Source: Manduca sexta (lineage: Eukaryota > Arthropoda > Insecta > Lepidoptera > Sphingidae). Taken from it: a DNA stretch of 64,000 bases. This document shows positions 1 through 11,291 of the stretch, in pieces (position 1 is the stretch's first letter; each line of letters opens with the position of its first letter). The stretch spans positions 9,282,727 through 9,346,726 of the forward strand of contig NC_051123.1 in the NCBI RefSeq assembly GCF_014839805.1. The letters run 5' to 3'. Position numbers and translations under genes: made by a program. The notes under the pieces are model-generated. The model made no database searches and had not been told where the DNA came from. It worked only from the letters and a program-made list of their open reading frames with translations.

Positions 1-42
1 TTATCCCCGAAGAAGTATGCTGAGGCGCAACCAGGGCAATCG
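1..42 (-). repeat. SINE family A, tail fragment
   Basis: The first 42 bases match the reverse complement of the 3' tail of the tRNA-like SINE that is complete at 11292-11548 and 38574-38837 (shared text ttatcccc..., gaggcgcaac, agggca). The window edge cuts it, so its full length is unknown. Family A has a tRNA-like head with A and B boxes, a body of about 150 bp and a tail ending in ATGT or ATGTT repeats. Confidence 0.7.
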
Positions 43-275
43 TTCTAATGATAATTAGATATTACACATATAACAACAGAGAAGCCGACAGGAATCAGGT
101 TAAATGGACCCTTCGCCACTAGTACGGTTTATACCGACGGGTCCATATGGCCCGATACCTATCGGCTTCCCTTTCTGTAGAATGTCATTATCATTATAAC
201 TACCTGCAGACAGCATTCATGCAACTCCTACCTATCTTTCTATTTGATTATTTTCGTTGCGGGATAATGACATAT
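42..275. repeat. Repeat family D, fold-back copy
   Basis: Two copies of one sequence lie head to head. The reverse complement of 42-115 (gggtcc..., ctgtcggcttc, atctaattatcattagaac) resembles 145-215 (gggtccatatggcccgatac, tatcggcttcc, tgtagaatgtcattatcattataac). The same unit occurs singly at 42291-42485 and 59210-59375. The arms have diverged by many substitutions, so this is old. The class (MITE or SINE) is not clear. Confidence 0.55.
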
Positions 276-1680
276 TAGTTTTCCCTGAGACTCGCCGAGC
301 TTCACTGCTCGGTGTCATTAAATGCGTGCCACTGCTGATCCTGGCTTACAGGAGTTGTAGTGGTGGGTGTGAGGGCGGGAAAGTCTCGTGAAAATATAGT
401 ACCTTTGTGTTGTGTCGAGTTTCCATTCCAAAAATTTCACCCTCCACCACTGCAGTCAGTCCGACAGAAATCCGTAAACAGATTTCCCCGTGTTAAAAAA
501 AATCTACTCATCGTTTAATGGCCCTAAGTAACATAGTACGTGCACACAAGTACATTTTAAAACCTCTGCTACTGAATGAACTAACGCTTTGCGAGGAATT
601 TGTAAATCCGAGCGAGAACCAACAATGTTGAGATAGAATCAAATGTGCGATGCAACGATTTTGTCAGCGGTTAAGGGTTAAAATGTTCCCTACAAGGGGT
701 GTAATTTGATGGTAACACTTTTTTTAAATTTCGTATGTGATTTTATGAAAAAACACGTTATACATGGAATTAGATGGATATGTTGTAGAAGATAAGTATT
801 GATGAAATCTGTTGGTAAATAAAAAAAAAAATAATAATAATAAATAATAATAATAAAAATAATAAAAAATGATGCATACGCTCAGATGTTAAACAATATC
901 AAATATAAATTAATCATTTTGATTTCTTACATCAAGCGCTAAACCATAAACTAAGTGTTCAAAATCAAATCGGCTGTATATTTGTGATGTACCTAGTTAT
1001 TTTTCAAAGATTAGGTCGCCAACCACAATCGACTAATCTTCAAAATTTCTATTGACTCCCCTAAGATAGATATCCTTCTCCAAAAATTTAATCTACTCTC
1101 AAGATAATGAACAAAGAATACATTCAAAAAGGCCATCCCGTAACAGTCGCGGTTGAGAGCCGAATTATATCAAATATCACAGAGCATGCACACCAATACA
1201 TACGAGTATTCAGACGAATATATCGCAAAAAGCATTCTCTAATACAGGCCGCAGTCCCATTTGTTCCCTTCAACATTTCTCTCTCGAATAGTTGAAACAT
1301 TTATCTAGTATTTTTTTTTATCGCTCGGCACACCGCCAGGGGGAGCTGGATACCCGTCCAACAGATTTCATTTCCTACGGGAAATGCGACAGATATCGCT
1401 AAGGGTCCATCCAACTTGATTATTATACAAGAAAAAGCTACGGAAGGAATGGAAAAACCGGCCTGTTTGCACGACTTGTTTTGTGAAGAACAATTTTAAT
1501 AAGAAGCTGTCTGTTTTAGTTGATGTTTTGGATTGGTCTTGTTTGTTTAATATTGTACACAACTTTGTAAAACAATGACTTGACTGTGAAATGCATTGGG
1601 CAAAGATTGATTGACACTATTTCGTTGCTTCTTTTAAAAATAGAATGTAAAGTATGAACAATGTATTTTTTTTTTTATTT
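276..1680. other. AT-rich non-coding stretch with (AAT)n
   Basis: No open frame here has a recognisable domain; the 62-codon frame at 1107 and the 64-codon frame at 1562-1368 (-) have no family features. A low-complexity AAT/AAAT run covers roughly 815-868. Nothing else stands out. Confidence 0.6.
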
Positions 1681-1860
1681 TAGGCTATTACTAGAATTTT
1701 ATTACGTATTTGATGTTTGATGGTAAATGCAGATATCGCTGAACGAATTTCGAAGTTCTAGATTATCATAGCAACGTTTTATCCCGGAAACATATAAATT
1801 GGGACTTGTATTACGGCAATGACATTTGACGCGGGTCGAGCGACGAGCAAAACGTAGTAA
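1680..1860 (+). repeat. Degenerate Helitron-like 3' end
   Basis: The segment contains tatcccggaaacatat and then gacgcgggtcgagcgacgag followed by caaaacgtagt. This resembles the 3' terminus common to lepidopteran Helitrons (hairpin, then gcaaaagctagt), as in the better copy ending at 60548. The terminal CTAG is mutated to GTAG, so this is a relic. The 136-codon frame beginning at 1826 starts inside it and is probably accidental. Confidence 0.4.
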
Positions 1861-2269
1861 AAATCTAAATAATTTATTAAATATTCCAATAATGACAATA
1901 GGAAGGAGTCCATATATACAACAGATACAAATACCAGGCGAGCATAACACAGAACTGGTTATTAGCCTAGTTAACGAACGGGCACGGAGCTCCCTTCGTC
2001 CCCTCACAATAGTATTGTGTCTGATTGCACATGGAGTTTGTACTTTTCACCTAATGAACCTGTCTGGTTTCGGGCATACTTTGGTTACTTTGTGGATGTT
2101 TTGCCGTTTATTAAATTTCGCCTCGCGTATTACAAGATATTTTCATGTTATATATACTTGTTTTAATATTAAGTTTGTTTCGAATATCTTATTAATTCAA
2201 TATAATTTTGAGCACAAATTAAAAAAGTTTACATAACCAAATTTTCTAGGCATTGAGGTTAGTTAAATA

Positions 2270-2592
2270 CTGTTTTTAGGATTCCGTACTTCAAAAGGAA
2301 CCATTATAAGATCACTATTGCCGGTCTGTCCGTTTTTCTCTCTGTCAAGGCATTTTCTCAGGAACGCGTTGGTATCTCTCAGCTGTGAAAGAATCAAACT
2401 TGGGAGTCAACGCGATAAAAAGATATGACCAATTATATTGCATATTTTTCGATTTCAGAGGGGAATAAAAACCTCTAGGGTACTTGCCGTTGATCTAGAA
2501 TCATGAAATTTGGGAAGAGGTAAAGTCTTACAGCATATGTAAAGGAGAAAACTTGAAAACCGCAAATATGTACACTAAAAAAACTTTTTATT
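2270..2592 (+). repeat. Repeat family F, partial copy
   Basis: It shares ordered blocks with 51706-52152: a tccgt/tctgtc run, ttctcaggaacg, gtcaacgcgat.aaaagatat, agggtacttgcc, atcatgaaatttgg and acagca...gtaaagga. The 3' end present in the second copy is missing. This is a dispersed non-coding family typical of Lepidoptera; its relation to a LINE is not shown by the sequence. Confidence 0.6.
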
Positions 2593-3047
2593 CATTAAAA
2601 TAAACTGAGGTTTAACTTTGTTTAAGATAAAGAACAAGAATATTTCCAATGAAGGTAATATATAAAAGCATTTTAAAGTTTTGAATTTGTTCAGCTACTT
2701 TTAGGTCCGACTGTGCCATAATCAAAATGGTCACAATTTGTACGACAATAAATAATACTCAAATCAACACACGCATACAGACATAAGTACCGACTAAACG
2801 AAATAAAACCAACCAAGTTCAGAATTATAATGAAGATTCGCTGAACGATCGAGCAATTTACTCGAAGACCTTGAGATCAAATCGGTACAAAAAGACAAAC
2901 AGGTGAATAAATATGTAAATCCTTGCGTGGATACCAGAATAATCAATAAGAACGTTTTACGGGTAGATTTCTAAACATCGTGAAAAGGAAACGATTGAGG
3001 AAATTATGGATTCTCATGTGAAAGAACTTTCCCGACATAAGGGTCCA

Positions 3048-3321
3048 TCAGGTGGTAGGATATATTTTATATCCGCCCGGATAGCGATCACCATATATAA
3101 GGTGTTAAACCCCGCCATAGTGGCCCACGTTAGTGTGTCACGTTCCGTATGGCGCCGTAGTGGATCAGCCTGTGTATATCCGGTTCCATCAGGCCGGCTT
3201 AATTATGTCGACTGTCGAGGGGAAATCATCTGTCGTCAGTCAACATTCTATTGGACCCCACTCCACTTACCATCAGGTGCAGCGGGGTCATTTTACTGTG
3301 CTCGTACAAAAAAAGTATTTT
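3048..3321 (+). repeat. SINE-like family C, near-complete copy
   Basis: It begins ggtggtaggatatattttat and passes through atccgcccggatagcga, ggtgttaaaccccgcc, ccggttccatcaggccgg, gtcgactgtcgagggg, ccccactccacttaccatca and an A-rich tail. Six other copies lie in the window (5811, 18052-, 27744, 30988-, 43303, 52428). Its poly-A tail is the target of the mini-Penelope at 3322. Frames of 106 and 73 codons read through it are not genes. Confidence 0.8.
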
Positions 3322-3473
3322 CATAATGATTTCTTATGTTTACGCGAATGTTAGACATTGAAATTAAACTAATTTTCGGATTCTATCGCGGTTATTAGCG
3401 TTTTATTTTCTCCCGACGTTTCGAAGACTTTGCAGCCTTCATGAGTCCCCCCCGTGACCATTAGTTTAATTTC
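3322..3473. mobile_element. Mini Penelope-like element (two inverted termini)
   Basis: The left part equals the outer terminus of the large Penelope element at 34348-36982 (tcttatgtttacgcgaatgt, attgaaattaaactaatttt, cccgacgtttcgaagacttt). The right end, ttagtttaatttcaa, is the inverted copy of ttgaaattaaactaa, so the element is flanked by its own inverted terminus and has no coding part. It is bounded by the 11-bp direct repeat aaaagtatttt at 3311-3321 and 3474-3484. That repeat is a target duplication made in the A-rich tail of a family C SINE. Confidence 0.75.
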
Positions 3474-3883
3474 AAAAGTATTTTTCTTAAGTAAAAGTTA
3501 CATATGTGTTAAGGCCCTCCCGCGAAGAAATGGCCTTGAGCATTTGTTTCATACTCTTATGGATCTTTACTTATGGACGGCGATAAGGAAAAATATACGA
3601 ATTTATTCAAAAAAATATTTTTAGGTCTTTTGTAAATTACAAATATATTCCTTATTAAATTGTCCATCTAATTTAGTAAATTATTTTATCAATACATATT
3701 ACAGGATTACATATATTTGGAACACTCTCGCCCACAATAATGTTATACAATAGTGGATCGCAATGGTCCACTCATCGCAAATGTCAAGCAAAGTGCCACG
3801 GAGCACTCCGTAATTAATGTAGTGGGCGAAACTATTTGTGTGATATGCTTGGGATATTATTCAAAGTAGATATTTATATTTAA

Positions 3884-4724
3884 CTAGATGACCCGGTGAA
3901 CTTCGTATCACCTACATACATTTATTATTATTATTCATCGTGGAACGCAATTTTGCCATACCAATACGTACGTTATCATTATCTGTCTCTCGCTAGTCAA
4001 CAGGGCCCTTATTCTGTATGATATAAATGCGTAACGCGGCCGTGTCATGTTATCTTCGAGAAATGTGCGTGGAATGGTATTCTGTAAGCCAAATTTCTAT
4101 AGTCCTTAACATGATGCGTTGTGTTACGTGCTTGTTACGCACTGTTAAAATAACGTGCGGGATAGAGAATAAGGCCCCAGTACGGCTTGCACGTGAGGTA
4201 GCTCGTCGCACATTTGATTGACTTCGACGATCTAAGTCATCTCCGTGGCATTTTGCGACAATAACAATAAATAAAGTTCTCGCGCACTGAACAATTGATG
4301 ATAGATTTTAATTATAGTCTTGAAATTTCTTTATTTATTTTCTATTTTTGAGAACCAACTAACACTTTTACACTTTATTTATTTCTGAAATGTTTTGTAT
4401 TTGAACAAAATAAACCAAAGAAATCGGACCTCATATTACAACTATGAAACAGACTTATTTCTGAATACACCTATATATATGTTACAGTTTTTATTTCTAA
4501 AAAGAGAAAAAGACATGAAATGTTTCACAGGTAGGAACATTTTGTATTGAAAACTTATATTGTCGTTTTTAGTATTTTCCGTTATTTATTATTTATGTTC
4601 GTCACCGTTTAATCCATCCCTGGACTTCCACAAATAATTCAAAACCAAAATTAGCCAAATCGGTTCAGCCGTTCTCGAGTTTTAGCGAGACTAACGAACA
4701 GCAATTGATTTTTATATATATAGA
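3884..4724 (-). mobile_element. Non-autonomous Helitron with nested MITE
   Basis: On the minus strand the element starts tctatatatataaaaatcaa and ends gttcaccgggtcatctag. These are the TC 5' end and CTRR 3' end of Helitrons, and the flanks are A at the 5' side and T at the 3' side, as expected for AT insertion. The internal minus-strand text (ctcgagaacggctgaaccg, tggacttcc region) matches the widespread lepidopteran family. No Rep/helicase frame exists, so it is non-autonomous. A family I MITE sits inside at 4003-4187. Confidence 0.7.
4003..4187. mobile_element. MITE family I (hAT-like ends), nested
   Basis: The ends are inverted repeats: cagggcccttattctgtat on the left and gggatagagaataaggcccc on the right. 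A second copy at 16787-16975 and a partial one at 49360 share the interior (gaatggtattctgtaagcca, tgttacgcactgttaaaata, aacgtgcggg). CAGGG ends suggest a hAT-derived MITE, but I could not identify an 8-bp target duplication. Confidence 0.65.
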
Positions 4725-4783
4725 TGATAAATATATTAAACTACGGAATTGTTTTTTTTTACATAGCCTTTTAATGCTGTAGG

Positions 4784-4914
4784 GGCCATATTGGTAACAA
4801 ATTCCAGAATCCGGACTGATATTGCAAAACCCAATATCATTTTGACCGACCCGGGGTTCGAACCCAAGATCTCAGTACTGCAATCGTGTCGTAATACATC
4901 TACGCCATCGATGA
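4784..4914 (-). repeat. SINE family A, 5' fragment
   Basis: On the minus strand it runs from the tRNA-like head through the B box (ggttcgaaccc is read on the plus strand at 4856) into the first part of the body (aaattccagaatccgg, actgatattgcaaaacccaa). It lacks the 3' tail and has drifted at the A box. Confidence 0.65.
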
Positions 4915-5063
4915 AGTATAATAAATTTAGGTTTTATAGGTACAAATTGTAAGAACAAACTTTTCGATTAGAGTTAAACGCGAAGATTAAATTGATAATG
5001 ATTATAATATGTAGTGTAAAAATATTTTTTAATATTTCGTACTTTCATTTACATTTTTTTATT

Positions 5064-5358
5064 AATTTGAATGACGAGACGAGCTTGCCGTTCGCTTGAT
5101 TTCTATCGAAACGGTCGCCCATAAACAGCAGAAACAACATCCAACACCTAGAATTACAAAATATTGTTTGGTATTCCACTGCGCTTTCCATCCTGAGACA
5201 TGAGGTGGTAAGTCTTATTATGTCCAGTAGTTACATTGACTACAATGTTTTTCAAACTGAAACACAATAGACTACACACTGCTGCTTGGTGGCAGAAATC
5301 GACATTACGGTGGTACCTACCCAGGCGGACTCTCGCATATGAGAGACCTACCACCAGT
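5064..5358 (-). repeat. SINE-like family B, complete copy (antisense)
   Basis: Read on the minus strand it runs from ggtggtaggtctctcatatg through gagtccgcctgggtaggtac, a tctgccaccaagcagcagtg block, a gatgttgtttctgctgtttatgggcg-type block to cgaacggcaagctcgtctcg. Family B is the commonest repeat here, with eleven copies in both orientations. The 66-codon minus frame at 5354-5154 is the repeat itself and not a gene. Confidence 0.8.
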
Positions 5359-5810
5359 AAGTAGTAAGAGTTACTTTTTAATATTTCAATTTTACTGAAG
5401 ACTGTAAAAAAATATTATGCATGACATAAGTGCAAATCGAGACAAGGGAATCAAAAAGACAGTTTACATTGCTTAATTTCTATAAACATTCAGACGATGA
5501 AGTAGAACATAAACACCAACGTTTGTGAAATGAAGAAGAGATAGTATCGACTTTAGAGCCACGGAAAGGCATTTGAGCTTTAAATATAGACGGAATCGAT
5601 ATCAATACTCTTCTCTATTGTATTCTATGTACAGATATGAGACATGAGCAAATAAATTGTCTGGTGGTTAGGTAATAGATTTAGATGTTAACTTGCCCAA
5701 TGATTAAAAATGGCTACGGTGTCTTTTTAAAGCTGAATACGAGAACGATGATGCTTGACGATGCTGCTTGGCGAAAAAAAAGGTTTTTTGAATATTTGTA
5801 TGGGGATTTT

Positions 5811-6035
5811 GTGTTAGTGGTAGGGTACTTTATATCCGCTCGGATAGCGACCGTAAATAAGGTGTTAAAACCCGCCAAAGTGACAAACGTAAATATATCG
5901 TGTTCTGAGATCAGCCTGTGTTCATACAGTTCCAACAGGCCATAATTGTGTCTACTTTTGAGGAGTAATCAGCTCTCGTCAGTTGATATCCATTACACCC
6001 TTATCATCAGGTCCAGTGGAGTCACTTTGCCGTGA
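5811..6035 (+). repeat. SINE-like family C, diverged copy
   Basis: It starts gtggtagggtactttatatc and follows with cgctcggatagcgacc, aaggtgttaaaacccgcc, atcagcctgtg and catcaggtcc. It is shorter and more mutated than the copy at 27744 and lacks a clean A tail. Confidence 0.7.
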
Positions 6036-6540
6036 AGATATTAAAAACATTAACATGTTTACCCCGACTCTGTGTGACGGGTGAAACAAAAGCAGTAACA
6101 AAAACAAGAAACATAATACTGCTTGGCATTCTGGCTGGCCCATAGATAGTAGCATCTTGTATCTTTTGCTTTAATTGTACATAATAAAGTCAGTAGCTCA
6201 AGTCGGTGGAAAGTGTTACAAAATATCGAAAAAATATTACTGCAATGATTCGTGCATTAATTCTGAGGAGTGAATGCTATCATTCACGGCTATTGAGTCG
6301 GAAACTCATATGGCCCCGCTGATTGCCAACGTCATGCATTCGCTAATGAAGTAGGAATATCTAGGGTGTGTTTGTATAGTAATGTTGGAGTTATTTGTTA
6401 TCCTCTATTGTTATGGTCGCCTGGTATTTCTGAAAATGTTTATTTAGAAATTTTTATTAGTTGTCTGCAAATTTCCTGTTTCGCTTTGTTTTCTTTTAGC
6501 TTTACAGCTGATAGGATTTTGAAGAAAAATTATTGGGGAT

Positions 6541-6667
6541 TTTATCGATTTTATTTTATATTATAATTCTCCCGAATTTTTGAAGACTTTGCAGCCTTTG
6601 TGATCGATCGGCCCCGTGACCAACGTAAGTGAAACCTTATTTTAAATTTCTTACATTCGCGTAAACG
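6541..6667. repeat. Degenerate Penelope terminus
   Basis: The text ttatcgattttattttatat, ctcccgaatttttgaagact, ttgcagcc and ccccgtgacca follows the order of the Penelope terminus at 3370-3458, with many substitutions. cattcgcgtaaacgtaag near the right edge is the inverted outer end. It is an old solo terminus with no coding sequence. Confidence 0.55.
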
Positions 6668-6669
6668 TA

Positions 6670-9435
6670 AGCTGATGACAGATTGTCGTGTCGTCTATGA
6701 TATCGGTTATTGACTTTAACTTTGCATCATATTTTTTATTGGATTTCCGTACGAAATATGATAATGTGTTTCGAGAAACACGAGCAAAGTTATCCAGGGA
6801 TGGAATTAGGATTCATTATGTTGATAGATTCAGCCCCGTCGGGTCGCATTATAACACGAAAATACCGTCCCAAAATAGGCGCATTGTTTAAGCCACTACC
6901 TACTGCATTGAGGATACAGGCTTGAGTATATGTGAGTATGTACTCTGGATTAAGTTGCTCAAGATCAACAGTAAATTTAGTATGTTCACTACGAAGGGGT
7001 TTCAGAATCCGCTTGTTCTTCTCAAGTGTTCTTAGCTAGACAAGCATTTTCGCTACACGGTAAAGTTACAAGATCCGAAATAGTTTACCTTGTTGGCGAT
7101 TTAATACATTAAATCCTAAGGTTCGTGCAAACGTGGCAACTTTCTGTTGCTTCCTAATCCGCAGACGCAACCTGCAACTCGACCAAACTTGCTACGTTTG
7201 TGCACCCCCTTAATCTTCAATCGGGTAAACCGATATTAACTTGACACAACTGTAAGTTTACTTGTCGAAGTTTTGAGATTTGCCGAAGATCTGATAAAAG
7301 CGACCTGACAAAGCGAGATTCAAAGTTTCGTCTTTGCCAGATTAAACTGAACGTGCAATTGTAACTGACAAGCGATTCAAAGTAATCTTGATTCTATAGA
7401 GTTACCTTCGTGATAATACTCCATTATAATACGATTATGGTCTACTTCTCTTTATCTAGATGAATATTATAAATAAGTAAACTTTGTAAGTTACTAAATT
7501 GCTTCATTGCGATTAATCTCTAGAAAAGTGTAGGAATGGTGCATCGCCCTTTAATAATAGATGCTTTTTTACTCCGAAGATGACAAAATGAATGACCAAG
7601 AAGATAACAGAATCTATAAAAAGGAACTAAGCCTTGTATTTAAATTTATCATAGTCTTTACACATAATATATATTGCAGAGACTACGTCCAATGAAAAGT
7701 TATGCTTCAAAAGCGAACGACTGTCGCCGACGTTCGTTCAATCTAAATTAATCCGTCATAGTCTTTCCTACGCGTCTAAGCTCTCCCTCCAAAGGGATAT
7801 TTGTCCTGCAGGACTTGCAGAATAATTATGTTCCGTTTTAATTGAATCAGGAATAATTTATCAATACCTTAAGCAAAACAGGGATAGCAGATGCGTCAGT
7901 CACGGAGAGTTACCAGGCTGACATGAAAGCGGAGCGGTGTTCATTTGCATTCGGAACGTATAAACTACGAAGCCGACATGCCCGAGTGCTTTGAGCTCCT
8001 ATTACCTTACATTGCAATTATTGTCGGTGTCATTTCACTCATGTACCATTATGAGATGTTAGTCGTCTTTATGTTTATGGAGCCCTGGTATTATTATCTT
8101 GAATTTCATTTTATTTAATTACATGACGTGGTGGAATATATTAACAATGATATATATTATATTCCGCAGGTTGATTAATTAGATTTAGAATCGGTGCTCT
8201 TCATTTGGTTTTATGTGTATTTTTTTTAATATGTGTATTATTATGTTCTCTTATAAATATTATAATTTATTCCATTTGACATTAGATACGGTGGCATGAA
8301 GTATCTATCGACAGTACAAAAATATGTAACGCTATAAATTTTATGACATAAATTTTGTCACATGAATTTCGCGTTAAGATTTATCGGTGCGATTTGCAAC
8401 TTGTACAGTAAAGTGCTATCGCAGTGATTTCTCAAACGTAGGTATCATTGTGGTTTCTAATAAACGATGTATCCCGTTTTGCAAAGTTATGTCGAACATT
8501 CCTCACTGTCAAACTAATAGCCAATAATGTTTAGATCAATACAGTTAATACGATTAGGCATTTAGGGGAAGAAATAAACAGACAGATTAACAGTATTGTG
8601 CTATCATAAATCCTAATTATTTCCAACATTTTACAGAAATTTAAACCTTTCAAACAAGATTTAAGTATATCTGTGTAATAAATTCAACCTATACAAGCAA
8701 ATACTTTTTATTTCTCACGCGGTTAGCAACCGGCATTGAAAACATTTTAATCCACAAAAATCCATTTCATAATCGCTATGAAAAATAAATCGCAACCTCA
8801 TTACCCGTGGCTATTTAGAAAATTAAAAAAAAACGTATAAAGGCGGGTTCACACGGCCGTGCGCCGTGCTCGCCGGGCCGTTCCACACGCTCGGCTCCGC
8901 AGATAATCGCGTTTGATCACGATCAGCGCTCATGCGTGACAACCGCCCTGAACGCGCCATGGATATTTTTATACCACTTATAGCAATTTGCAGTAGCATT
9001 ATAGTTTACATACGAGCTTGATCTTATGTGGGATCGAAACGAGATTTTAAGTTTTGATGTTATATTGTGGTTTGCCATAAAAACGTAAAAACTACGTCTT
9101 ATTTTGTTTTTTTGTCAGCGGACTAAAAACACATTTTAGTATTTTTAGGTAGTAATGAGGGACATTAATTTGTTTTCTAGTAAGTATTATTGCAGCAACG
9201 GAACAACTCACACACGTTTTTATTCTTTGTCACCTTAATCATGAATTTGATTCTTACATGACAGCAATCAGAAAGAGTTCTCTATACCTACTAAAGTTTC
9301 CTTTAAATTTTTGGCAAAAAATATATTTGCATCGAATATTATGGAAAATGGTTATAACCTGCCTTCCACATCAGTTGCCAGAGACAATAACACCCTAATT
9401 GAATCGACACGTTCCTGCAAGTTAAATGGTAACGT
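6670..9435. other. Unique-looking non-coding stretch
   Basis: No supported exon or repeat family copy was found. Two parts are GC-richer than their surroundings: about 7690-8000, and 8842-8960 (gcgggttcacacggccgtgc followed by a CpG-rich run). The latter resembles a short interspersed GC-rich repeat, but I see no second copy in this window. Confidence 0.5.
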
Positions 9436-10141
9436 GGTATACCTAACGTGACCAGACGTCCCGTTTTGAACGGGACCGTCCCTTTTTTCGATAATCTGTC
9501 CCGGTGTTCCCAAAAAAAACTCGGGGACACAAAATTGTCCCGTTTTTCAAAACCGTCCAAAAATTTAAGAGCCGACCGGGCTGCTACTTTACAACGCCTA
9601 CGAATCTTTTCTCTAATGAATAAAATGTGGACATCTGAAAAAACTCAGTTACAGATTCCAGTTCTGAAAACGATGTTGATAAGTAACTAATGACAATATA
9701 TAAAAAAAAAACAGTTGTAATAAAACAAATTTGTTCTTTAGACAAATATAAATAAAACTGAACATTTGTATCTTAGATAATATTTTTAATTTATAATTAT
9801 CTAATAATCCAATCCTATTGTATTTTAATAATATTACAAATTATAAAAGTTTGTAAAAAGTTTTGGATGTTTTGTATGTTTGCCTGAAGTAAACGCAGAA
9901 ACAACTGAACGGTTTTGTATAAAAAATTTTTTTTAGATCAGGTTTTGCTTCTTAATTTTATCTTTATAGTTGTTCGGGAAAGGGCGATTATCCGAGTTTT
10001 CATACGTGCAACGCTCGGCCGCTGAAGTACAAATTTTCTAATAAGCGTGTGTTATTTTTTTCCATTGTTTTTTTATGCTTGACGTAAATAAACCGATGTC
10101 CCGTTTTAAGACGAAAAATAAATGGTCACGTTAGGTATACC
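9436..10141. mobile_element. hAT-superfamily DNA transposon derivative
   Basis: The element (9444-10133, 690 bp) has 11-bp terminal inverted repeats taacgtgacca/tggtcacgtta. It is bordered on both sides by ggtatacc (9436-9443 and 10134-10141). An 8-bp duplication is the hAT hallmark, and TAACG fits the hAT end pattern YARNG. The duplication is itself palindromic, so the same data can be read as a perfect 19-bp TIR. Subterminal gtcccgttttgaacggga on the left and gatgtcccgttttaagac on the right extend the partial symmetry. It is internally deleted and non-autonomous. Confidence 0.8.
9598..9690 (+). pseudogene. hAT transposase C-terminal relic
   Basis: Inside the hAT derivative an open frame ends with LRIFSLMNKMW, then TSEKTQLQIPVLKTMLISN and a stop. 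The pattern (E)R.FSLMN..W...R..L....VK..L matches the conserved C-terminal dimerisation segment of hAT transposases, as known for the family. Only about 30 residues remain; the DDE catalytic part and the BED zinc finger are absent. It cannot encode an active transposase. Confidence 0.65.
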
Positions 10142-11280
10142 TCACGTAAATTCGAATAATGCAACATATTTTTCCGTACACAGATTGTAAGCACACGAGA
10201 ATGCACGGCAGAGAGGCAAATTAATTTAAATACTGAGTTGTGTTTACATTATAAATGGAATTTTGTAATTGCACGCGGCTCGCGAGCATCGAGAGGACGG
10301 GAGCCACTGATGAAAAATATTTCATTAACTTTTCAAACTTACTAATTAAAGTGGGGAAATCGTTGAAAAAAATAAAATAAGCATTAAGATTTAAAGGAAT
10401 TTTGGTTTAGTTAACAACAACATCGAAAGAAAGAAAAGGGATTGTGAACATTAGGTTTCTCCTGAAGAAATAGGTAGGCGGAGATCCTTATATCAAATTT
10501 AAAACAACTACACTATTGACTAAAGATAGACCTCTCTCTAACCAAAGTTCTATCTTGCGAGGTTGAGATCAGCAAGAAAACTTGAAGTTGACTTCCACAA
10601 GTGATTTTTCCGGGTAAAGAAGCACGGCAGGCTGACTTCTGCAAACTTTTAACCTTGAAGGCCTTGCAGCGAATCACATTTGTGTATAGAATTATTGAAA
10701 TGTTGCCGATGGTTTTAAGGCTGGAAGTTTTTGCGCAATATATTTACAAGCATAAACTTAGCTTTAGAAAGAAATTTATAGAAATTAAAAGATTATGTAT
10801 TGTATTTGAGCTATTTTTTAACTACAAGGTAAATAATATTCAAAAATTCATTATTCCAAAAAATTGCCTACATACAAGGGTAGTCGGCTCTCTACACATA
10901 AATCAAATGGCCATGTACTAGGATTACATAAACCCACAGGTGTTAGAGCATCCCAGTCTAATAACATAGATGATGTAACTAGCCTACAATGTACATAGAA
11001 ATGGTCTAGCATTGCTTCTTCTATAATATAATTTATCTATGAATCATAGTCTTATTGCTTTCTTGCAAATGATAAATGATTTAAGAATGAAAGAGACAAA
11101 CACTTTTGTTAGGTTTATTGGTCTCTCATTGCTGATATATCTTCAATAACCGTATAGACATTTCAAACGAATAATTTGCATGTTATCAATCGTGCTAAGT
11201 ATTTTCTGATTGCACATTGTACCGTCTGTCAGCAAACGATATCAGATCATTTTATTTTACGGTCATATTGCTTGCGGTAA
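10142..11280. other. Non-coding stretch
   Basis: A 106-codon frame at 10601-10921 has AT-driven composition and no domain I can recognise. No repeat family copy was seen. Confidence 0.5.
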
Positions 11281-11291
11281 TGACATTTCTT

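Noticed and set aside
1826..2236. 136-codon plus-strand open frame
   Set aside because: It begins inside a Helitron-like terminus; there is no domain, no splice context, and the last third is AT-driven.
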